Shown here in pieces: positions 1-8,202 of a stretch of 19,227 bases of DNA. Source of the DNA: CAZNRY01 sp964575675 (GTDB lineage: Bacteria > Eisenbacteria > RBG-16-71-46 > CAIMUX01 > VGJL01); NCBI GenBank assembly GCA_964575675.1, contig CAZNRY010000069.1, positions 1 to 19,227 on the forward strand, read 5' to 3'. The notes below the pieces were generated by a model, which worked only from the letters and a program-made list of their open reading frames with translations, had not been told where the DNA came from and ran no database searches. The position numbers and the translations under genes were made by a program. How positions within the stretch are numbered: the first letter of the stretch is position 1; each line of letters opens with the position of its first letter.

Positions 1-72
1 AGGCCGAGCGAGCGCGGCGCAGCAGGTGTGGCGTACGCGCCGTTGCAGCAGAATGCTGGTGAGAAATGCGGG

Positions 73-1944
73 CTACGCGACCGTGATGATCCTGTAGCTC
101 TCGGGGAGGAACCGGGTAAGCCCCCGCAGCACATTGCCGCGCAGCATGTGGTAGATCGCGCTCCTCTGGCTCACCCCGAGCATGACCGCGTCGCAGCCCA
201 GGCTTCGGGCTGCGTCTGCGATCGTGCGCGCGGCGTTGTCGCTGATCGCCCAGATCGGAATCACAAAAACTCCCTCGTCCTGGGCGTGGCGCCCCATCTC
301 GTTCATCGCCTGGACGACATCCTGCGCCGGCCGCGTCTCCGCGCCCGAGAAGAGGCCCGGCCACTCGGTCACCGAAATCAGATAGAGGGCGTGCTCCTTC
401 TGTCCCTTCACCCTTCGGATCGCCTCGTCCATCAGCTTCTGGTTGTAGTTGAGGACGGCCACCAGGGTCGTTGAGGGGTAGAGGGTGCGCATGGCGATCG
501 CCGAAGGAATCGAGATGATCTCCTGCTCTTCCTCGACGGCGAGCTCCGTCCTGGCCCGAAGGAGCGCCGCCCGCCGCCCGATCACCGGAATCCGATTCAC
601 CGCGTGGACGATCCAATCGTGCCGTATGCTGAACGCCGCGACGAGCCCGACGACGGTGAGGGTCCCGCCGTAGATCGTCGCGAGCGGCTTCATGATGATG
701 TTGGTCGCCCACGAGACCGCCACCACCAGCGTCGTGACCGTCCCGACCCAGAAAAGCCATCCCCGCTGCCGCTCGCGCCATCGGATCACATCAAGCCCCA
801 GGGACGTGAACGTGAACGCCCCGAGAAGGCCGAACGAGTACATGTCGCCCAGCAGGGTCAGCTTGCCGCGGGTGATCAGAATCGTCGCAAGAGGGACGAC
901 CGTCGTGATCAGGATCGCCCAGTGCGGCGTCGAAAACCGCACGTTCCGCTTCGCGAAGAGCCTCGGGAAGAATCGGTCGCGCGAGAGGGCGAGGAAAACG
1001 TGGTAGCCGCCGATCATCGCGGTGTTCGCAGCGAAGAGCAGCAGGGCCGAGGCGGCCGCGACCACAGAGACCTGCATCAGGGGTCCGGAACGGACCAGGG
1101 CGAGATCCGAGATGAAACTGTCGGTCGCGGCCGACTTCATCGAGTCCGGGATCACGGCGATCGAGAGTGCGGTCAGGGTGGGCGAGGTAAGCAAGACCGT
1201 GCCGACGACCGCCCACATCGCATAGCGGACCGTCTTGCGTGTCGGCAGCTTCAACGCCGGCGACAACTGGCTGATGCTCTCGAGCCCCGAGAAGGCGAGC
1301 CACGATCCCGCGAAACCGACAAGGATCATGTGGAAAGGGAGGCCCCGAAACTCCACCGCCGCGTGCTTGATCACGGCGATCTCATGGGGTCCCAATCCGA
1401 ATGCGGCAACGACGATCACGGCCACGTTCGCGAGCAGCGAGGCGCCGGCGAACGCGAGGGCGACCGAGGCGCTCTCGCGAATCCCGATGATATTCAGGAG
1501 ACAAAGAAGGACGATCCCCGCGCAGGCGAGCAGCTCCACGTGCGGGCGCAGCGCCGGGATCACGGAGCTCAGGTACGCGAACCCCGAGACGGAGGAGATC
1601 GCGGATGTGAGGAAGTAGTCGATCGTGATCAGGATCCCGCCGACGGCCCCCCACCAGCTTCCGAAGGCCTTGCGCGCGACGGTGACAACGCCGCCTCCTT
1701 CGGGATTCCTCCAAGAGACCTCCCCGTATTTTTGCGCGAGAAGCAGGAACCCTCCGGTCGCGAGCAGGACGAAGAACGGGGCGAGGTTCCCGACGTGGTG
1801 GTACAGGATGCCCGGCACATAATAGACGCTGGTCCCGATGTCGCAGAAAACGACCGCCCAGGCGAGCAGCCACCCAATCTGGCGGACCTGGTGGCCCGCG
1901 CCATTGGACCCGCCGTTCGGTTTGCCGTTCTGTGACGACTGCAT
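73..1944 (-). CDS. APC-family amino acid permease with C-terminal USP-like domain
   Basis: Predicted inner-membrane transporter of the amino acid-polyamine-organocation superfamily, 623 aa. About the first 460 residues are alternating hydrophobic segments (roughly 12 helices) beginning with the family-like GWLLAWAVVFCDIGTSVYYVPG stretch (first part of helix 1, with the Gly-containing unwound region) and NPEGGG in the second helix region. Residues ~476-623 form a soluble tail resembling a universal stress protein domain, ending LGVSQRSA...LRGNVLRGL; the canonical nucleotide-binding Gly pattern (G-2X-G-9X-G-S/T) is only partly kept, so ATP binding is doubtful. APC-USP fusions are known. Substrate cannot be read from sequence. 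The start at 1944 is chosen because helix 1 follows soon after; a longer form from 1998 is possible, and neither has a clear Shine-Dalgarno. It is divergent from the DUF362 gene. Confidence 0.85.
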   Translation of the reverse strand: MQSSQNGKPNGGSNGAGHQVRQIGWLLAWAVVFCDIGTSVYYVPGILYHHVGNLAPFFVLLATGGFLLLAQKYGEVSWRNPEGGGVVTVARKAFGSWWGAVGGILITIDYFLTSAISSVSGFAYLSSVIPALRPHVELLACAGIVLLCLLNIIGIRESASVALAFAGASLLANVAVIVVAAFGLGPHEIAVIKHAAVEFRGLPFHMILVGFAGSWLAFSGLESISQLSPALKLPTRKTVRYAMWAVVGTVLLTSPTLTALSIAVIPDSMKSAATDSFISDLALVRSGPLMQVSVVAAASALLLFAANTAMIGGYHVFLALSRDRFFPRLFAKRNVRFSTPHWAILITTVVPLATILITRGKLTLLGDMYSFGLLGAFTFTSLGLDVIRWRERQRGWLFWVGTVTTLVVAVSWATNIIMKPLATIYGGTLTVVGLVAAFSIRHDWIVHAVNRIPVIGRRAALLRARTELAVEEEQEIISIPSAIAMRTLYPSTTLVAVLNYNQKLMDEAIRRVKGQKEHALYLISVTEWPGLFSGAETRPAQDVVQAMNEMGRHAQDEGVFVIPIWAISDNAARTIADAARSLGCDAVMLGVSQRSAIYHMLRGNVLRGLTRFLPESYRIITVA

Positions 1945-1947
1945 GGC

Positions 1948-1959
1948 GGTAAGCTTACC
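1948..1959. repeat. 12-bp perfect palindrome upstream of permease start
   Basis: GGTAAGCTTACC is a perfect inverted repeat lying 3 bases upstream of the permease ATG (minus strand, at 1944). It replaces the position where a Shine-Dalgarno would be expected and so could be an operator or an RNA hairpin limiting ribosome access. It abuts the tandem 17-bp repeat. The palindrome is seen directly; the role is inference. Confidence 0.35.
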
Positions 1960-1991
1960 AGAAGGCAAGACCGCACCAGAAGGCAAGACCG
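1957..1991. repeat. Tandem direct repeat in divergent intergenic region
   Basis: ACCAGAAGGCAAGACCG occurs twice, at 1957-1973 and 1975-1991, with one base between (18-bp period). An 18-bp period places the two copies nearly two helical turns apart. The second copy ends exactly where a TTGACA box (1992-1997) begins. It lies between two divergently transcribed genes, so it may be a regulator binding site; alternatively, if the permease starts at 1998, the repeat encodes a duplicated LPSG(A/K)(V/L). Confidence 0.5.
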
Positions 1992-2021
1992 TTGACATCC
2001 CGCGCCGCGCTTGCGTAGCGT
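1992..2021 (+). promoter_or_regulatory. Candidate sigma70-like promoter for the DUF362 gene set
   Basis: A perfect TTGACA (1992-1997) is followed after 18 bases by TAGCGT (2016-2021), a weak -10. The predicted transcript would begin ~25 bases before the DUF362 start at 2051. The -35 box directly adjoins the tandem repeat, an arrangement suggestive of activator contact with RNA polymerase. The weak -10 keeps confidence modest. Confidence 0.4.
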
Positions 2022-2050
2022 TGCGGCGGACGATTGCAGAGGAGATTCGA

Positions 2051-2965
2051 ATGCAGCGCCGCACGTTCCTGCATCTCGCCGGCGGCGGCATGGCCGCCGG
2101 GATGACCCTACCGCTCGCGCGCGCGCTCGGCCTGGCGGAACCCGCACCCGCGTCCCTTCCGTTGCTTTCGGTCGCGCACGGCCCCTCGCCAGATGCGATC
2201 ACGCGCGCCTCGATCGAAGCGCTCGGCGGGATGTCCCGGTTCGTCCATCAAGGCGCCAAGGTCGTGATCAAGCCCAACATCGGCTGGGACCGGACCCCCG
2301 AACAGGCTGCCAATACCAACCCAGAGGTCGTGGGCGCCCTGGTCTCGCTCTGCATCGCCGCCGGCGCCGCATCGGTGCTGGTCATGGACAATCCGTGCAA
2401 CGACCCGAGGCGCTGCTACGCACGCTCCGGGATATCCGATACCGTGAAGAAAGCGGGCGGCAGGATCGAGTTTTTCGATGAAGACCGGACGAGGAAGATG
2501 GCGATCAAGGGGGAACTCCTGAAGGAGTGGCTGGTCCACCCCGCTTTCGTCGAACAGGACGTCCTGATCAACGTCCCCGTAGCAAAGCATCACGGCCTCG
2601 CAGACCTGACCCTCGGAATGAAGAACTGGCTCGGCGCGATCGCGGGCAACCGAAACCGCCTCCACCAGGACCTCGACACCTCCATCGTCGACCTGGCAGC
2701 CTTCTTCCGCCCGAAACTTACCGTGATCGATGCCGTGCGGATCCTGTTGCGCGGAGGACCGCAGGGCGGAAGCCTGTCGGACGTGCGCCGTCTCGACACG
2801 GTGATCGCTTCGGCCGATCCGGTCGCGGCCGAGGCCCGTGCCGTCATGCTTTACGACCGTGAACCGCAGTCGATGCGGCACATCTCCTACGCCGCATCGC
2901 GCGGCCTGGGCAGGTCGCGCTGGGATCCGATCGAGGAGAAGTCGATCGAGGTGCCGGCAAGTTGA
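2051..2965 (+). CDS. Tat-exported DUF362 domain protein
   Basis: 304 aa. The N-terminus QRRTFLHLAGGG followed by a hydrophobic Ala/Gly/Leu stretch is a twin-arginine signal (RR-x-F-L), implying export of a folded, probably cofactor-bearing protein. The remaining sequence matches the DUF362 family: VVIKPNIGWDR near residue 74, NPEVV, the DVLINVPVAKHHGLADLTLGMKN core, and a terminal ADPVAAEA motif. The biochemical activity of DUF362 is not established; family members often sit beside ferredoxin-type proteins, as here. The start at 2051 is supported by AGAGGAG at 2038-2044, 6 bases upstream, and by the intact Tat motif. It is the first gene of a plus-strand set with the polyferredoxin 86 bp downstream, suggesting they work on the same periplasmic redox step. 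Confidence 0.85.
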   Translation: MQRRTFLHLAGGGMAAGMTLPLARALGLAEPAPASLPLLSVAHGPSPDAITRASIEALGGMSRFVHQGAKVVIKPNIGWDRTPEQAANTNPEVVGALVSLCIAAGAASVLVMDNPCNDPRRCYARSGISDTVKKAGGRIEFFDEDRTRKMAIKGELLKEWLVHPAFVEQDVLINVPVAKHHGLADLTLGMKNWLGAIAGNRNRLHQDLDTSIVDLAAFFRPKLTVIDAVRILLRGGPQGGSLSDVRRLDTVIASADPVAAEARAVMLYDREPQSMRHISYAASRGLGRSRWDPIEEKSIEVPAS

Positions 2966-3051
2966 AGGCGACGGGCAGGTGTCGCGGCCATCGGAAGGGC
3001 CTCTCGATGGACGGCGCGCATGTCATGATCCGGGAAGGCTGAGACGCCGAT

Positions 3052-4710
3052 ATGCTGCGACGCCTGCGAATCCCCCTGCAGCTCGGCTTTCTTCTGCTCT
3101 TCCTCTATCTCTTGGTCCGGACCCTCGGCACCGGAGAGGATCAGCTCGGTCCGCCGGTTCGGATTTTCCTCGAGATCGATCCCCTTGTCGGCCTGTCGAC
3201 ATGGCTACGCACCGGCGCGCTGCACGGGCTGATGGCGCTCTCTCTGATCACGATCATCCTGACCCTCGTGTTCGGCAGGTTCTTCTGCGGCTGGGTCTGC
3301 CCACTCGGAACGATGAGCCAGATCACGGGGCGCCTTCTGCGCCGCCGGCGCGAGGAGAAGGACGCCGACGGATGGCGTCAGTCGCAGAGATGGAAGTATC
3401 TGGTGTTCGCCTTCGTCCTCGCCGGAGCTTTCTCGGGAAGTCTATGGACGGGCATCCTCGATCCGCTCTGCCTCACCATCCGGGGACTCGCCGTCGGCTG
3501 GGGGCCGCCCACCGAATGGATGGTCCGATCCGCCGCGGCCGCGCTCGCCGCGACGCCGTTTTCGGGGGTGAGCGAGCCTGCTTATGGATGGGTTCGCGAT
3601 CGGGCGCTCGCGCCGCGCGCGCCTCATTTCGAGCAGGGCGCCCTCATCGGGGGCCTGCTCATCGTTCTCCTATCGCTCTCTTGGGCGCGCCGCCGTTTCT
3701 GGTGCAGGGTGCTTTGTCCCCTGGGCGGGCTACTCGGCATCGTGGCGCAGGGGGGTGCTCTGCGCCTCCGCCAGAGCGAAAGCGACTGCTCCGGCTGCAC
3801 GATCTGCGCCTTCCATTGCCAGGGCGCGGCCGATCCCGACACGCTCGGCGGATGGCGCCCATCCGAATGCTTCGTCTGCGGCAACTGCACCTCCTCGTGC
3901 AGAAGAGGCGGGCTCACCTTCATGGTCGGAAGGCCGCGGATCCTTGACCTTTTCAATTCCCGCAGACGGGAGACCGCAAGACTCCCGGCGGCGTCAGCGT
4001 CGGGGAATCTCGACATCGGACGGCGGCGGCTCCTCGTCGGCATCGGATTGGGCCTCGTATCGGGCCCGCTCGGGCGGACCTCGCCATCCCGCGCATTCCC
4101 GGGCGATCGGCTGATCCGGCCCCCGGGCGCCGCGTCCGAAGAGTCATTTCTCGATCGCTGCATCCGCTGCGGGGAGTGCATGAAGGTCTGCCCCGCGAAT
4201 GGGCTCCATCCGATGGGCATGGAAGCCGGTCCGGCCGCTCTCTGGACCCCGGTTCTCCGTCCGGCAATCGGATACTGCGAATACAACTGTACGCTCTGCG
4301 GTCAGGTCTGCCCCACGGGCGCGATCTCGCGCCTCACGATGGAACAGAAGAAAACGACCGTTCTGGGACTCGTTTTCGTCGACACCTCCCGTTGCCTCCC
4401 CTTCGCCTACGCGACACCCTGCATCGTCTGCGAGGAACACTGCCCGACCTCTCCGAAGGCGATCCTGCTGGACGACGCCGAAGTGCGCGGGTTCGATCGA
4501 GCGATCCGGAAGGTCCGCCGCCCCCGCGTCGATCCGCACCTCTGCGTGGGGTGCGGAATCTGCGAGTTCCGATGCCCCGTCGAAGGAGACGCTGCGATCC
4601 GCGTCTTCGCCACTGGCCGCACCGGGGAGGGCGGACCATTTGATCTGGCCACGATGGGGACGCCCTCCGCGGCGGCGCGCACAGATCGCACGTTTCCGGA
4701 GGTGTCGTGA
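3052..4710 (+). CDS. NapH/NapG-like membrane polyferredoxin fusion (4Fe-4S)
   Basis: 552 aa predicted iron-sulfur electron carrier in the inner membrane. The N-terminal half is NapH-like: hydrophobic helices at ~8-24 and 58-75, membrane-edge motifs C79GWVC83PLG and C218RVLC222PLG, further helices ~115-135 and 197-212, then two cysteine clusters, C246xxC249xxC252xxxC256 and C273xxC276xxC279xxxC283. Residues 321-345 hold GRRRLLVG plus a hydrophobic Gly/Leu run that looks like an internal Tat-type segment. The C-terminal half is NapG/MauM-like with C370xxC373xxC376xxxC380P, C409xxxC413xxC416xxxC420P, C448 with C457xxC460xxxC464P, and C498xxC501xxC504xxxC508P. It likely relays electrons from the quinone pool to a periplasmic partner, plausibly the DUF362 protein. 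The start has only a distant GGGAAGG. Its stop overlaps the kinase start (TGATG at 4708-4712). Confidence 0.85.
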   Translation: MLRRLRIPLQLGFLLLFLYLLVRTLGTGEDQLGPPVRIFLEIDPLVGLSTWLRTGALHGLMALSLITIILTLVFGRFFCGWVCPLGTMSQITGRLLRRRREEKDADGWRQSQRWKYLVFAFVLAGAFSGSLWTGILDPLCLTIRGLAVGWGPPTEWMVRSAAAALAATPFSGVSEPAYGWVRDRALAPRAPHFEQGALIGGLLIVLLSLSWARRRFWCRVLCPLGGLLGIVAQGGALRLRQSESDCSGCTICAFHCQGAADPDTLGGWRPSECFVCGNCTSSCRRGGLTFMVGRPRILDLFNSRRRETARLPAASASGNLDIGRRRLLVGIGLGLVSGPLGRTSPSRAFPGDRLIRPPGAASEESFLDRCIRCGECMKVCPANGLHPMGMEAGPAALWTPVLRPAIGYCEYNCTLCGQVCPTGAISRLTMEQKKTTVLGLVFVDTSRCLPFAYATPCIVCEEHCPTSPKAILLDDAEVRGFDRAIRKVRRPRVDPHLCVGCGICEFRCPVEGDAAIRVFATGRTGEGGPFDLATMGTPSAAARTDRTFPEVS

Positions 4711-5816
4711 TGGTACGGGAACTGAAGAAGGTGCCCCCGCGCCGATCCCTACAGCGATACCGCGAGCTCTTCGAGTTGAACCTCGCCGGCGTCTACCGCA
4801 CGACCCTCGATGGCAAGATCCTGGAGTGCAACGATTCGATGGCCCGGATGTTCGGCTACTCCTCGCCCCGGGAACTCCTCTCCCGCCCGGCCTCCGAGCT
4901 CTACATCGAGGAGGCCGACCGCCGGGGTTTCATCGCACGCCTCAAGAAGAGGAAGGTCCTGCGGAGCTGCGAGCTGCGTTTGCGGCGCAAGGACGGATCG
5001 CCGCTCGACATCCTCGAGAACGTGAGCCTCGTTCCCGATGATCGAGGGAAGTTGACGATCATTCAGGGGACGATGGTGGACATCACCGATCTCAAGAGAC
5101 TCGAATCGTCTCTTCGCGAGAGCGAAGAGCACCACAGGGTCCTGGCGGCCAACCTGCGTCGCCTTACCCACCACATCCAGTCGATTCGAGAGGACGAACG
5201 CACGCGGATCGCCCGCGAACTGCACGACGATCTCGGCCAAACACTGACCGCGCTCAAGATGGATTTGCACTGGTTGCAGAGCCGCTTCGGCGGGCGGCCG
5301 GTCGCCGAGCGGACGCGGATTGAGTCGATGTGCTCTCTCGTGGAGGCGACGGTCCAATCCATCAAGAGAATCTGCTCCGACCTGAGGCCCACGCTTCTGG
5401 ACGACTTCGGCTTGATCGCCGCCATCGAGTGGCAGATCCGCCAGTTCGAGTCACGGACCGGCATCCAGTGCACCATAGGCCCGCACCCTTCCTCCGTGCG
5501 GCTCCCGGACGAGATGGCTACCGATGTCTTCAGGATTCTGCAGGAGAGCCTGACGAACATCTCCCGGCACGCGCGGGCCACGAAGGTCATCGTCAGCATG
5601 AAGCTCACCCAAAGGTCGCTTCTTCTTGAGGTGATGGACAATGGGATCGGGTTCAAACGGGAACACATCGAGGAAATGCGCGCGTTCGGACTTGTGGGGA
5701 TGCGCGAACGCGCCCTACGCTGGGGAGGAAAGGTGACCGTCACCGCACGCCCGCGGCGCGGGACGACGGTGATCGTGCGCATGCCCCTGCGGCGCCCGCT
5801 CCAGGAAGGAACCTAG
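4710..5816 (+). CDS. Soluble PAS-domain sensor histidine kinase (NarX/DegS-type core)
   Basis: 368 aa cytoplasmic two-component kinase without transmembrane segments. A PAS domain spans ~15-130 (LFELNLAGVYRTTLDGKILECN... ending in the typical VDITDLKRLE linker), followed by a HisKA_3 dimerisation region with phospho-acceptor His172 in ERTRIARELHDDLGQ, and an HATPase domain with N box ~ILQESLTNISRHA, DNGIGF (G1) and GLVGMRERA (G2). PAS without visible membrane anchoring suggests an intracellular signal such as redox state or a small ligand. The ATG at 4710 overlaps the upstream stop and has GGAGGTG at 4698-4704, 5 bases upstream, indicating translational coupling with the polyferredoxin; a GTG at 4707 is a near-identical alternative. 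Confidence 0.92.
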   Translation: MVRELKKVPPRRSLQRYRELFELNLAGVYRTTLDGKILECNDSMARMFGYSSPRELLSRPASELYIEEADRRGFIARLKKRKVLRSCELRLRRKDGSPLDILENVSLVPDDRGKLTIIQGTMVDITDLKRLESSLRESEEHHRVLAANLRRLTHHIQSIREDERTRIARELHDDLGQTLTALKMDLHWLQSRFGGRPVAERTRIESMCSLVEATVQSIKRICSDLRPTLLDDFGLIAAIEWQIRQFESRTGIQCTIGPHPSSVRLPDEMATDVFRILQESLTNISRHARATKVIVSMKLTQRSLLLEVMDNGIGFKREHIEEMRAFGLVGMRERALRWGGKVTVTARPRRGTTVIVRMPLRRPLQEGT

Positions 5817-5825
5817 AACGGCATC

Positions 5826-6458
5826 ATGATCCGTGTTCTGATCGCAGACGATCATGCCGTGGTCCGCGAGGGGATCAAGCGGATCCTTGCGGACACGGAA
5901 GACATCTCGGTCACGGGGGAAGCCACCGATGGGCCCGAGACGTTGGCCATGGCCTCGCAGGGCGCGTGGGACATCGTTCTACTGGACCTTTCGATGCCCG
6001 GTTCCTCTGGGATCGAGACACTGAAGCTGGTCCGGAAACAGAACCCGTATCTCCCGATACTCGTCCTCAGCATCCATCCTGAAGACCAGTACGCCGTTCG
6101 CGCGCTGAGCGCCGGAGCATCGGGCTACATCCAGAAGACGAGCCCGCCGTCGGATCTGGTCGCGGCGATCCGGACCGTTGCCAAGGGGAGGCGATATGTC
6201 TCTTCGGCCGTGGCGAGCAGCTTGGCCTCGCGGGTCGATCGTCTCTCGCCGAAGCTCCCCCACGAGCGGCTCTCGAATCGAGAGTTCCAGGTGATGTGTC
6301 TGATCTCCTCCGGGAAGAGCGTGGGCGACATCGCGCGCGAGCTTTCGCTTTCGGTCAAGACCGTGAGCACCTTCCGCAGCCGCATCCTTCAGAAGCTCGA
6401 GCTCCGGCACAATGCGGAGGTCACCCGGTACGCTATCCTGCACCGTCTCGTCGACTAG
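5826..6458 (+). CDS. NarL/LuxR-family response regulator
   Basis: 210 aa partner of the upstream kinase. The receiver domain (1-120) has acidic pocket D8/D9, phospho-acceptor D54 in VLLDLSMPG, switch residue S82 and conserved K104 in GYIQKTS. The C-terminal GerE-type helix-turn-helix (~148-205) has LSNREFQVMCLISSGKS and the recognition helix region SLSVKTVSTFRSRI. It likely binds DNA as a dimer to control nearby respiratory genes; the target sites cannot be assigned. It starts 9 bases after the kinase stop; AGGAAGGA lies at 5803-5810 inside the kinase gene, an unusually long 15 bases from the ATG. Confidence 0.93.
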   Translation: MIRVLIADDHAVVREGIKRILADTEDISVTGEATDGPETLAMASQGAWDIVLLDLSMPGSSGIETLKLVRKQNPYLPILVLSIHPEDQYAVRALSAGASGYIQKTSPPSDLVAAIRTVAKGRRYVSSAVASSLASRVDRLSPKLPHERLSNREFQVMCLISSGKSVGDIARELSLSVKTVSTFRSRILQKLELRHNAEVTRYAILHRLVD

Positions 6459-6491
6459 CCAGGTTTGTCTACATCCACGAACGAGCATCGT

Positions 6492-6522
6492 GCGCGCGCG
6501 AGCGCGCCCCGCTCGCGCGCGC
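6492..6522 (+). terminator. Very strong GC hairpin after the response regulator
   Basis: A perfect 13-bp stem (6492-6504 with 6510-6522, arms of alternating G/C around a central AG/CT) encloses a 5-base loop CGCCC, 33 bases after the response-regulator stop. No T run follows, so it is not a textbook intrinsic terminator; it could be a Rho-dependent or mRNA-protecting structure. It closes the 2051-6458 gene set. Confidence 0.5.
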
Positions 6523-6865
6523 CCACGGGCACCCAGGGGTCATCCAGCGGGCGCCATCGCCGTAGACCCGTCTGGACCTGCAATCAGACCGTCAGCAATA
6601 AGTTGGGCAGGCGTTGCAGGCATGGAACGTGCGTGTTCGTCCTACACGAGCAGGCCAAACACCTACAGCGAATCCGTCGTAATTCGTTACTGAATAGTCG
6701 GTTACAGGGTTGATCGGCGTCCGCTTTTCTAGCATCATTCACCTCGGGCAGTTGAGTGTTCTCTAGATCGCGGCTCGTTTGGGATCGTGACACGCGCGGC
6801 GCGGCAACGTTCGATGGTTCATCAGTTGGCCTGTCAAGCGCACCGCCAGAGAAGGGAAGACACTT
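6523..6865. other. Non-coding stretch with candidate promoter for first GACC gene
   Basis: About 340 bases with no convincing gene; base composition becomes more A/T-rich from ~6590. A possible sigma70-like promoter is TTGATC (6710-6715), 17 bases, CATCAT (6733-6738), four of six matches each. The rest shows no repeat or RNA structure that I can support. Confidence 0.4.
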
Positions 6866-8062
6866 ATGCAAAATGGTAACGAGGTCGGCCACGGATTGAT
6901 GCACGTCTCAGGGTCACGGCTTCTGTGGGTCGCCGTGTGCGCGGCCATGGCGATCGCCGCCCTTCCAAGCGTCTCGCCTGCGCTTCATCCCGGAAACTGG
7001 ACCGGCAGCATCGGGGAAGTCGGACCTACCGGTACCGTCCAGACTGTCCACGAGGATTTCGATCCCTTCAAGGGTCCCTTCACCGTCACCGTCACGAACA
7101 CTGGATCGTCGCCGTGGGGCGACTTCCATTTCGGGATCTTCGATCCGATCGGCGGCCAGGACATCTCGAACGTCGAATTCCAGGACATGAGCATGGGTGG
7201 CTTGGATCCCACCAGCTCGCAGACGGGACTCACGTGGGTCATCAACAACGTCGTCGTCGGGGCGACCATCGATCTCTACTTCTGCAGCGACCCGGTGATG
7301 CCGGGCGAGACCGCGACCTTCATGGTCTACACGGCGAACCCCGACCACCTGTCGTTCTTCGGCGTGCTCTTCTACCCGACGCCGGTTCCGCCCACGGGCG
7401 CATGCTGCCATCCGGACGGATCGTGCACACTGACCTGCGTTCACGACTGCCTGCCCCCCAACGTTTGGCACGGCGAGTGGACGAGTTGCGATCCGAACCT
7501 CTGCCCGCAGCCGATGGGCGCCTGCTGTGACTTCCTAACGGGCAACTGCACGATCACGACCCAGGCGGCGTGCGGCTTCACGTGGCTCGGTCCGGACACG
7601 ATCTGCGCGCCCGAAACGTGCCCCGTTCCCCCGCCAACCGGTGCCTGCTGCTTCCTCGACGGGCACTGCGAGGTTCTGACTGAGGCGGCGTGCATGGCCG
7701 CGGCCGAGCATCTGAGCTGGATCGTCGGCGCGACCTGCGAGCCGATCAATCCGTGTCCGCAGCCGGGCGCCTGCTGCGACCCCGCCACGGGTAGCTGCAC
7801 GTATGTTCAGCCGGGCCAGTGCCCGTTGGGCTGGACTTTCATCAGCGGCGTGACATGTCTGCCCAACAACCCCTGCCCGCCGCCCATCCCGACCGGCGCG
7901 TGCTGCGATCCCCAGGGTAACTGCACGGTGACGACCGAGGCGGAGTGCCTCGCGCCGGACGTTTGGCATCCGGAGTGGACGAGTTGCGAGCCGAACTTCT
8001 GCCCGCCTCCGGTGCCGGCGAGAAGCACGACGTGGGGTCAGATCAAGTCGACGTACCGGTAA
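6866..8062 (+). CDS. Secreted Cys-rich protein with five GACC repeats and TTWG tail
   Basis: 398 aa exported protein of unknown function. A signal peptide is visible (hydrophobic core ~18-35, with a second possible Met at residue 12). Residues ~45-172 form a single domain (GEVGPTG... TVTVTNTGSSPWGDFHFGIFDP... ending NPDHLSFFGV) that looks beta-rich. Five Cys-rich repeats of about 41 residues begin at GACC 178, 218, 259, 301 and 344, each with six to eight cysteines and Pro-rich linkers, implying multiple disulfides outside the cytoplasm. The protein ends in TTWGQIKSTYR, nearly identical to the end of the next gene product. GAAGGG at 6851-6856 lies 9 bases before the ATG. GACC-type repeats occur in secreted proteins of several uncultivated phyla, without known function. 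Confidence 0.85.
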   Translation: MQNGNEVGHGLMHVSGSRLLWVAVCAAMAIAALPSVSPALHPGNWTGSIGEVGPTGTVQTVHEDFDPFKGPFTVTVTNTGSSPWGDFHFGIFDPIGGQDISNVEFQDMSMGGLDPTSSQTGLTWVINNVVVGATIDLYFCSDPVMPGETATFMVYTANPDHLSFFGVLFYPTPVPPTGACCHPDGSCTLTCVHDCLPPNVWHGEWTSCDPNLCPQPMGACCDFLTGNCTITTQAACGFTWLGPDTICAPETCPVPPPTGACCFLDGHCEVLTEAACMAAAEHLSWIVGATCEPINPCPQPGACCDPATGSCTYVQPGQCPLGWTFISGVTCLPNNPCPPPIPTGACCDPQGNCTVTTEAECLAPDVWHPEWTSCEPNFCPPPVPARSTTWGQIKSTYR

Positions 8063-8081
8063 GATAGCCGCTTCGCACAGG

Positions 8082-8117
8082 AAGAGGGGGCCGTCCGGCA
8101 GGATGGCTCCCTCTTTT
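8082..8117 (+). terminator. Rho-independent terminator of first GACC gene
   Basis: A 15-bp stem (8082-8096 with 8101-8115, two G-T wobbles) with a GGCA tetraloop runs into a TTTT tract (8114-8117). It is 20 bases after the stop codon, so the first GACC gene is probably monocistronic. Confidence 0.9.
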
Positions 8118-8202
8118 ACTTGATCCCCACCCACGGCAATCCCGAGGCTGGGATCATTAGGAAAGCAGAGAGAATCCGTGCGGAATCGTCAGAAAATCCT
8201 GT

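Noticed and set aside
1..72. Terminator downstream of the permease
   Set aside because: Only a 5-bp stem (CAGCA/TGCTG at 46-58) with no T tract on the minus strand; too weak to call.
604..1935. 443-codon open frame on the plus strand
   Set aside because: Opposite the permease; highly charged Arg/Asp/Glu composition typical of the complement of a membrane-protein gene in GC-rich DNA.
6459..6865. Small genes in the gap before the first GACC gene
   Set aside because: Open frames of 82-106 codons exist on both strands, but they lack ribosome-binding sites, overlap a GC hairpin and show no recognisable domain.
7397..8030. CRISPR-like or DNA-level tandem array
   Set aside because: The periodicity comes from the encoded ~41-residue Cys-rich repeats; nucleotide identity between units is imperfect and there are no conserved repeat/spacer lengths.
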